Origin: Clostridia bacterium
Lineage (GTDB): Bacteria; Bacillota; Clostridia; Christensenellales; UBA1242
Assembly (NCBI GenBank): GCA_017507215.1
Contig: JAFWBI010000005.1
Coordinates: 40,536 to 104,535, forward strand
Length of the DNA: 64,000 nt
Direction: 5' to 3'
The position numbers and the translations under genes are program-made. The stretch's first letter is position 1; the number at the start of each line of letters is the position of its first letter. The notes beneath the pieces are model-generated. The model was not told the DNA's origin. It ran no database searches and saw only the letters and a list, made by a program, of their open reading frames with translations. Positions 58,879-64,000 of the stretch are shown piece by piece.

Positions 58879-59658
58879 ATGGCATTTTTAGAAGTGAAAA
58901 ACTTAAAGAAATCTTTTTCAAAAACAGACGCATTAAAAGGCATTTCATTTTCACTTGAAAAGGGCAGAACTCTTGCTGTGATTGGCCCATCTGGAAATGG
59001 AAAAACAACACTTTTAAGATGCTTGAATTTTCTTGAAATTCCAAATGCAGGAACCATCAAACTTGGCGGAAAAGTTGTGTTTAATGGTTCGAAAAAACTA
59101 AAAAGAGAAGACACTTTGTGGGTTCGAGATATGTTTGGATTGGTGTTTCAATCATTCAATTTATTTCCGGAATACACAGTGTTAAAAAATGTTACACTTG
59201 CACTTGAAATTGTTGAGAAAAGACGAAAAAAACAAGGCAAATCGAGTTTGCTTGAAACTGCAAGCGTGCAAGACGAAGCGAAGTCTGTTTTGAAAAAACT
59301 GGGGCTTGAATCGAAACTTGAAAGTTATCCTTGTGAGCTTTCAGGTGGCGAGAAGCAAAGAGTCGCAATCGCTAGGGCATTGGTTTTGAAACCAAGTGTT
59401 TTGTGTTTCGACGAACCAACTTCTGCACTTGACCCAAACCTTACAAGAGAAGTGGTTAAGCTGATTAAAGAAATAAAAACAAAATTCAATATCACAATGC
59501 TTATTGTCACTCACGAAATGAAGTTTGCAAATAGGGTTGCTGATGATGTTATGTTTGTTTATGACGGAAAGGCTTTAGAATTTGGTGAAACTAATGAGAT
59601 TTTCGAAAGACCAAAGACACAAAAATTAATAGAATTTTTAAATATAAATGATGACTAA
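58879..59658 (+). CDS. Amino-acid ABC transporter ATP-binding protein
   Basis: 259-aa ABC ATPase: Walker A GPSGNGKTT (36-44), Q-loop LVFQSFNLFPEYTVLKNV, signature LSGGEKQRVAIARAL, Walker B VLCFDEPTSALDP and H-loop VTHEMKFA. Belongs to the GlnQ/HisP class. A 20-residue Lys-rich insertion (RRKKQGKSSLLETASVQD) sits after the Q-loop. Last transporter gene before the regulator. Confidence 0.95.
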   Translation: MAFLEVKNLKKSFSKTDALKGISFSLEKGRTLAVIGPSGNGKTTLLRCLNFLEIPNAGTIKLGGKVVFNGSKKLKREDTLWVRDMFGLVFQSFNLFPEYTVLKNVTLALEIVEKRRKKQGKSSLLETASVQDEAKSVLKKLGLESKLESYPCELSGGEKQRVAIARALVLKPSVLCFDEPTSALDPNLTREVVKLIKEIKTKFNITMLIVTHEMKFANRVADDVMFVYDGKALEFGETNEIFERPKTQKLIEFLNINDD

Positions 59659-59671
59659 AGGAGATTATTTT

Positions 59672-59944
59672 ATGCACCATAGCAAAGAATTGAAAGAACT
59701 TTTTAAAGCAATTTTGAGTTTGGAAAACGAGCAGGAATGTTATGACTTTTTTGAAGACCTTTGCACAATCAAAGAAATTGAGCAAATGACTCAAAGATAT
59801 GCTGCGGCAAAGCTTTTAAATGAAGGAAAGACCTATGAAGAAGTTATTGAAATGACAGAAATTTCTTCTGCAACACTTTCTCGTGTTTCAAAGTGTATAA
59901 AATATGGAAAAGGTTATAAAAACATAATTAATAAACAAAAATAA
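59672..59944 (+). CDS. TrpR/YerC-family DNA-binding regulator
   Basis: 90-aa helical protein of the YerC/YecD branch of the TrpR superfamily: TIKEIEQMTQRYAAAKLLNEGKTYEEV, then the helix-turn-helix ISSATLSRVSKCIKYG. ATG 59672 follows AAAGGAGA; the frame from 59648 overlaps the ATPase gene. Being last in the transporter operon, it is the best candidate for binding the two operators at 57369 and 57402, forming an autoregulatory loop. The effector could be tryptophan by analogy with TrpR, unproven. Confidence 0.85.
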   Translation: MHHSKELKELFKAILSLENEQECYDFFEDLCTIKEIEQMTQRYAAAKLLNEGKTYEEVIEMTEISSATLSRVSKCIKYGKGYKNIINKQK

Positions 59945-59978
59945 AAAACACGTAGAATGGTTCCACGTGTTTTTTTTG
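59944..59978. terminator. Terminator between the transporter operon and cmk
   Basis: AACACGT (59947-59953) pairs with ACGTGTT (59965-59971), extended inward by GAA/TTC with one mismatch, flanked by A and T runs, so it can serve both strands. Confidence 0.8.
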
Positions 59979-59997
59979 TGCAAAAAATTTTAAAATT

Positions 59998-60705
59998 TTA
60001 TGAAAGTTCAATTTCTCTTTCTTTCAAAAAATCAAGACCGATAAGTTCACGTCTGAGCATTTCTTTTAAAAGGAGCTCAATGCACTCATCAACAGGAGAA
60101 AGTGAAGTGTCGATTAAATATGCGTTTTCACACATGATAAGTGGTGAAATTTCTCTGTGCATATCACGATAATCTCTGTCTTTCATGTCGGCAATAACTT
60201 TTTCAAGTGTAACTTTATCACCGAGAGCTTCATAATCTTTCATTCTGCGTTTTGCTCTTTCTTCGATTTTGCAGTCAACATAAACTTTGAAGTCTGCATC
60301 AGGGAAGATTACCGAGCCGATATCTCTGCCTTCCATAACGATATGTTCATTGTGAAGGGCAGTGTCTTTTTGAAGTTTTCTAACAAATTCACGAATGAAT
60401 GGTTTGCAAGAAATTTTTGAAACAAAATTGCTAACTTCTTCAGTGTGAAGTCTGTCGTAAACATTGATGCCATCAAGAAGCATAACGTTTTTAGCACCGT
60501 CATAGGTGTAGACGATGGTTGTGTTGTCAATCATATATTGAAGTTTGTCATCTTCATTTTCGTTTATGTGAAGATTAAGTGTTTTAACAGTGATGGCACG
60601 ATATAGGTCACCAGCACTAAAAAATCCAAAATTAAGTGTTTTTGCTAAGCGTTTAGCAAGAGTTGATTTTCCAGAACCAGAAGTTCCGTCTATTGCAATA
60701 ATCAT
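59998..60705 (-). CDS. cmk: Cytidylate kinase
   Basis: 235-aa (d)CMP kinase. P-loop GTSGSGKST (7-15), CMP-binding SAGDLYRA, and MEGRDIGSVIFPDADFKVYVDCKIEERAKRRMKD are diagnostic. Makes CDP for nucleic acids and lipid synthesis. RBS AAAGGAGA. It stands alone on the minus strand, whereas relatives place it beside plsC/ispH/rpsA; a local relocation is likely. Confidence 0.95.
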   Translation of the reverse strand: MIIAIDGTSGSGKSTLAKRLAKTLNFGFFSAGDLYRAITVKTLNLHINENEDDKLQYMIDNTTIVYTYDGAKNVMLLDGINVYDRLHTEEVSNFVSKISCKPFIREFVRKLQKDTALHNEHIVMEGRDIGSVIFPDADFKVYVDCKIEERAKRRMKDYEALGDKVTLEKVIADMKDRDYRDMHREISPLIMCENAYLIDTSLSPVDECIELLLKEMLRRELIGLDFLKEREIELS

Positions 60706-60732
60706 AATATCTCCTTTGCTTTTACTTATTCT

Positions 60733-60760
60733 ATAATATAATAATTTTCATAATCTTCAA
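60733..60760 (-). promoter_or_regulatory. Promoter for cmk
   Basis: Minus strand: TTGAAG (60760 to 60755), 16-base spacer, TATTAT (60738 to 60733). Confidence 0.55.
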
Positions 60761-60778
60761 AATAAAAAAACTAATTAT

Positions 60779-60807
60779 TTGGAATTTTTTTCAATTTAGT
60801 ATATGCT
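60779..60807 (+). promoter_or_regulatory. Promoter giving a predicted leaderless mrr-like transcript
   Basis: TTGGAA (60779-60784), 17-base spacer, TATGCT (60802-60807). Expected +1 is 60814, the A of the ATG. Confidence 0.55.
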
Positions 60808-60813
60808 TTATTT

Positions 60814-61419
60814 ATGGGGACTAGAAACAAAAATTCAAAAGAAAACTTCATTGTTAAGCTGATAAGGATTATCCTTTTGATAGTTCTTTGTCCTTTTGTT
60901 ATGGTGTTTTTGATAAAGACCAAAATCAAAAAAGTGCAAACTGCAAAATCTAATGAAGAAAAAGTTAAGATTTACAGCATTTCGCAAATAAATTCACTTT
61001 CAGGGGTTGAGTTTGAAAACTATTTGAAACTGCTGTTTGAAAAAATGGGTTATATTGTTCAAACAACAAAAAAATCTAAAGATTTTGGAGTTGACCTGAT
61101 TATTGAAAAAAACAAGAAGAAAACCATTGTTCAAACAAAAAGGTATTCTCACACGGTTGGGATTTCTGCCGTTCAAGAAATTATTTCTGCAAGAAACCAT
61201 TATGGCATATATTCGGCTATGGTTGTTTCAAATCAAAATTTTTCAAAAGAAGCAGAAACTTTGGCAAATGAGAACAATGTTATGCTTGCAGGAAAAGCTG
61301 AACTTGAAAGTTTGGTTGCAAAATATCCAGTTTATTTTAAACGCGAAAAGAGAAAGTATGTCGCAACCACCCTTGATGCCGTGAAAGAAATTGAAAAAAG
61401 ATATCCCTATTGGATTTAA
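60814..61419 (+). CDS. Membrane-anchored Mrr-like restriction endonuclease-fold protein
   Basis: 201 aa. One N-terminal membrane helix (residues 14-35), then an Mrr-catalytic domain: LSGVEFENYLKLLFEKMGY (Glu66/68), KDFGVDLII (Asp94), IVQTKRY (Gln107, Lys109) and AVQEIISARNHYGIYSAMVVSN. These are the PD-(D/E)xK residues, so it is probably an active DNA nuclease. Mrr proteins cut modified or invading DNA; membrane-bound forms are seen in several bacteria. No methyltransferase or other defence gene is adjacent. Divergent from cmk. Confidence 0.8.
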   Translation: MGTRNKNSKENFIVKLIRIILLIVLCPFVMVFLIKTKIKKVQTAKSNEEKVKIYSISQINSLSGVEFENYLKLLFEKMGYIVQTTKKSKDFGVDLIIEKNKKKTIVQTKRYSHTVGISAVQEIISARNHYGIYSAMVVSNQNFSKEAETLANENNVMLAGKAELESLVAKYPVYFKREKRKYVATTLDAVKEIEKRYPYWI

Positions 61420-61496
61420 AAAAATTGTCTAAGTTTATAAACCGTGATTAATTTTAGGGCTAGTCGCATAAACTAGTCTTGAGGTAAATTACTTAA

Positions 61497-62225
61497 ATGT
61501 TTGAACTAACAATCAGCACTGGTTTAAATGAATGGCATTACATATCAAATTTGCATAAAAAACTTTTGCCAGAAATAAAAAGCGTGTCTGGGGTTGCCAT
61601 AAAAGAAAACCACAATGGAAGATGCTGTTTTTCACTGGCAGTTAAAGATGAATATAAAGAGCTTTTCAAAGCAAAAATTTTAGACGGAATTGTTGACATA
61701 ATTGTCAATGAATATAAGTTTAATTTTTTTAAAGAAAGTTTGAATGTTCTTGATGAAAAGGTTGTTTATAATTCGTTTTTGAAAGCGATTTCAATTTTTG
61801 ATGCAGATGCCGACAGAGAATATATAAAAAAACAAATTGATTTTTCAGGCAAAATTTTGATTGATAGCCTTTATAACTTCAAACTTCAAGAGCTTAAAAA
61901 AAGATGGCAAAAAACGGTTGATATAATCGAGATTAATGGAATTTCGAGAAATGAATCAGCCATCATTGACATACTGAAATATTTAACCACAATGTCAGAC
62001 TGTGTGGTTGAATCAGCAGATATTTTCATTTCAGATGAAAAGCTCAAAATTAAGCACTACTCAAACACAAAAAATTTTAAAAATGATTTTTTGGGTTTTT
62101 CAAATTTTTTGACGGAAATGATTGAACTTAATCCTGCAAAAATTAATGTGAGAAGCGCAAATGAAAAGTCAAAAGAAGTGGTGCAAATGCTTGAGAAAAT
62201 TTTTTATGACAAAATTAATTTTTAA
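61497..62225 (+). CDS. ytxC: YtxC-like sporulation protein
   Basis: 242 aa, cytoplasmic, of the YtxC-like type; identified by pattern (central helical KKQIDFSGKILIDSLYNFKLQELKKRWQ, ESADIFISDEKLKIKHYSN) and by lying directly before thrS as in Bacillus. Annotated as a sporulation protein of unknown mechanism. RBS GAGGT is somewhat distant. A CTAGT/ACTAG hairpin precedes it in the 61460-61480 leader. Confidence 0.65.
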   Translation: MFELTISTGLNEWHYISNLHKKLLPEIKSVSGVAIKENHNGRCCFSLAVKDEYKELFKAKILDGIVDIIVNEYKFNFFKESLNVLDEKVVYNSFLKAISIFDADADREYIKKQIDFSGKILIDSLYNFKLQELKKRWQKTVDIIEINGISRNESAIIDILKYLTTMSDCVVESADIFISDEKLKIKHYSNTKNFKNDFLGFSNFLTEMIELNPAKINVRSANEKSKEVVQMLEKIFYDKINF

Positions 62226-62238
62226 TTACTTTAAAATA

Positions 62239-62266
62239 TTGACAAATATTTTTTTTGGAATATAAT
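62239..62266 (+). promoter_or_regulatory. Sigma-A promoter for T-box-thrS
   Basis: TTGACA (62239-62244), 16-base spacer, TATAAT (62261-62266). Confidence 0.8.
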
Positions 62267-62272
62267 AATGTT

Positions 62273-62480
62273 ATACTTGCAGAACAAGTAGGTTGCAAAC
62301 ACTGATTCAAGAGAGAAGAAATCATGGGCTGGAAGTTTCTTCATTAAAGATTGCGATTGAAACCACCTGCATTTTAAACATCTAAATACTTTTAATGAGG
62401 TTGAATTTTCAACGAAGTAAGGTGGAACCACGATAAATTATCGTCCTTATGCTAAAATTTTTGGCATAGGGATTTTTTTT
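62273..62480 (+). promoter_or_regulatory. T-box riboswitch (threonine) upstream of thrS
   Basis: A 210-base leader with the T-box core AAGGTGGAACCACG (62419-62432) whose anti-terminator competes with a terminator: TCCTTATGC (62444-62452) with GCATAGGGA (62464-62472), then eight Ts. The specifier region reads GAA-ACC-ACC (62359-62367); either ACC triplet specifies threonine. Uncharged tRNA-Thr(GGT) should promote read-through into thrS. Extra: CCTATGC (62484-62490) can also pair with GCATAGG. Confidence 0.93.
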
Positions 62481-62504
62481 ATTCCTATGCAAAGGAGAGA
62501 ACTT

Positions 62505-64000
62505 ATGAAAATCACACTTAGAGATGATGTAAAAGAGTTTGAAAAGGGCGTTTCAACACTCGACATCGCAAAATCAATTTCAGAAGGTCTTGCAAGAATG
62601 GCAGTTTGTGGAAAAGTAGGTGACGAACTTATTGACCTTAATGCGCCAATCAAAGAAGATTGCAAGCTTGAAATTATCACAAACAAAAGCCCAGAATATC
62701 AAGAACTTTTAAGACACTCAACAGCTCACGTTTTGGCTCAAGCTGTTAAAACAATTTATCCAACAGCAAAGTGTTGGGTTGGTCCTGCAACTAAGGACGG
62801 TTTTTACTATGACTTTGATTTCAAAACACCAATCACAAATGAAGACCTTTCAGTGATTGAAGATGAAATGAACAAAATCATCAAAGCAAACTTTGAAATC
62901 GTTAGAAAAGAAGTTTCAAAAGAAGAAGCTATCAAAATCATGAAAAAAGAAAACGAACCATATAAGGTTGAACTTATTGAAGGTTTTGATGATAACGCTG
63001 TTATTTCAACATACACACAAGGTGACTACATTGAAGTTTGTGCTGGTCCACATATCAAGTCAACTGGCTTAATCAAAGCGTTTAAACTCACAAAGATTTC
63101 AGGTGCATACCTTAAAGGTGACAGCAAAAACAAAATGCTTACTCGAATTTATGGTGTTGTGTTTGAAAAGAAGAGTGAAATGGACGAATATTTCAGACTT
63201 TTAGAAGAAGCTATGAAACGTGACCACAGAAAACTCGGCAAAGAACTTGATTTGTTCTTCTTTGACGAAACTGCTCCAGGAATGGCTTATTGGATGCCAA
63301 AAGGTTTCACGATGCTTAACACTCTCATCAATTATTGGAGAGAACTTCACAGAAAGAAGGGTTACAATGAATTTTCTGGTCCACAACTCAACTCAAGCGT
63401 TTTATGGAAAACTTCAGGTCACTGGGACCATTATAAAGAAGATATGTTTGTTTTGACAGATGCTGATGGTGCTGAACAAGCATTGAAGCCAATGAACTGT
63501 CCTAACTCAATCAAGATTTTTGAAAGTAGAATGAGAAGCTATAAAGATTTGCCACTCAGATTAAATGACGTTGACGTTATTCATAGAAACGAAAAGTCTG
63601 GTCAACTCAATGGTTTGTTCAGAGTTAGAATGTTCCGTCAAGATGACTCTCACAACTTTGTAACAAAAGACCAAATCGGAAGCGAAATCAAAGAAATTTT
63701 GAAGATTGCTGGCGAAATTTATGACGTGTTTAATCTTCCATATGTTTTGACACTTTCAACAAGACCAGAAGATTTTATGGGCGAAATTGAAACTTGGAAT
63801 CAAGCAGAAAGTGAACTCAAAGATGTTTTGAATGAGCTTTGTGGCGAAGGAAAGTATAGAATCAATGAAGGCGATGGTGCTTTCTATGGTCCGAAAATCG
63901 ACTTTAAAGTCAAAGATGCTATAGGCAGAACCTGGCAGTGTGCAACAATCCAGCTTGATTTCAATTTGCCGGAACGTTTTGAAATCAAATACCAGGATAA
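62505..64000 (+). CDS. thrS: Threonyl-tRNA synthetase (3' end beyond window)
   Basis: 498 codons visible, no stop; the rest lies past the window. N-terminal TGS domain (1-60), editing domain with HSTAH (His71, His75) and EVCAGPHI, then the class II core: zinc Cys in PMNCPNS, IHRNEKSGQLNG (His ligand) and FRQDDSHNF motif 2. The anticodon-binding domain is not yet reached. Controlled by the threonine T-box. RBS AAAGGAGA. Confidence 0.97.
   Translation, partial: MKITLRDDVKEFEKGVSTLDIAKSISEGLARMAVCGKVGDELIDLNAPIKEDCKLEIITNKSPEYQELLRHSTAHVLAQAVKTIYPTAKCWVGPATKDGFYYDFDFKTPITNEDLSVIEDEMNKIIKANFEIVRKEVSKEEAIKIMKKENEPYKVELIEGFDDNAVISTYTQGDYIEVCAGPHIKSTGLIKAFKLTKISGAYLKGDSKNKMLTRIYGVVFEKKSEMDEYFRLLEEAMKRDHRKLGKELDLFFFDETAPGMAYWMPKGFTMLNTLINYWRELHRKKGYNEFSGPQLNSSVLWKTSGHWDHYKEDMFVLTDADGAEQALKPMNCPNSIKIFESRMRSYKDLPLRLNDVDVIHRNEKSGQLNGLFRVRMFRQDDSHNFVTKDQIGSEIKEILKIAGEIYDVFNLPYVLTLSTRPEDFMGEIETWNQAESELKDVLNELCGEGKYRINEGDGAFYGPKIDFKVKDAIGRTWQCATIQLDFNLPERFEIKYQD

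Noticed and set aside
1-64000. CRISPR arrays, insertion sequences, prophage or integrative elements
   Set aside because: No regularly spaced direct repeats, transposase, integrase or phage structural genes were seen; gene order is conserved chromosomal throughout.

Overview
The window comes from an AT-rich, low-GC, spore-forming Gram-positive bacterium, most likely an uncultured Clostridia-type Bacillota. The evidence is strong AGGAG/AGGTGA ribosome binding sites, sigma-A promoters of the TTGACA-N17-TATAAT type, rho-independent terminators after almost every operon, a T-box leader, a CIRCE element, and sporulation genes (spoIIIAA-AH, spoIVB, a Spo0A-type DNA-binding protein, spoIIM, dacF, gerW, ytxC) embedded in the classical Firmicute housekeeping order. 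I could not assign a genus. Almost everything is on the + strand; only pnuC-tdk, one small orphan and cmk are on the - strand. I see no insertion sequence, prophage or CRISPR array. No gene-free stretch exceeds 300 bases.

Layout. 1-7100: end of a thioredoxin-like gene, a NifS/NifU-like pair that has lost its catalytic and cluster-binding cysteines, a transglutaminase-like protein, GtrA-like, pnuC-tdk, ruvX-DUF1292 and a lipoprotein. 7100-22700: translation/envelope/RNA block rpsB-tsf, frr-uppS-cdsA-rseP, then at the usual polC position a PolC-like protein made only of the N-terminal, OB and exonuclease parts, followed by rimP-nusA-ylxR-ylxQ-infB-rbfA-nrnA-truB and an endonuclease IV-like gene. 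22700-36600: efp, the eight-gene spoIIIA operon (with a SpoIIIAF reduced to its two membrane helices), asp23-like, nusB-xseA-xseB-recN, spoIVB, a Spo0A homologue that is only the DNA-binding domain, spoIIM and dacF. 36600-42700: M50 protease, scpA-scpB, DUF2953-gerW, rluB, flavoprotein, plsC. 42700-49400: tRNA-Thr(CGT) with an unusual C33, membrane proteins and proteins of unknown role, a WG-repeat protein and an M16 peptidase. 49400-64000: CIRCE-htpG, an exported protein, rlmH, a P1B metal ATPase, argS-queH, an amino-acid ABC transporter with twin operators and a TrpR/YerC-type regulator, cmk, a membrane-anchored Mrr-like nuclease, ytxC, and T-box-thrS running off the end.

How it fits together. 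Most genes form compact co-oriented operons for ribosome production, transcription, chromosome segregation and sporulation. Four familiar families appear here in stripped or inactivated form at their expected loci: Cys-less IscS/IscU, receiver-less Spo0A, polymerase-less PolC and two-helix SpoIIIAF. A second theme is a set of genes whose sigma-A promoter places the predicted transcription start exactly on the A of the start ATG with no Shine-Dalgarno site (12867, 34214, 44224, 52292, 60814), implying leaderless mRNAs. A third is compaction: terminators overlap the next gene's start region (spoIVB, DUF2953) or the next promoter (htpG).

Family assignments rest on motifs read by eye; no database search was run. 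Start codons that I moved are explained in each entry.
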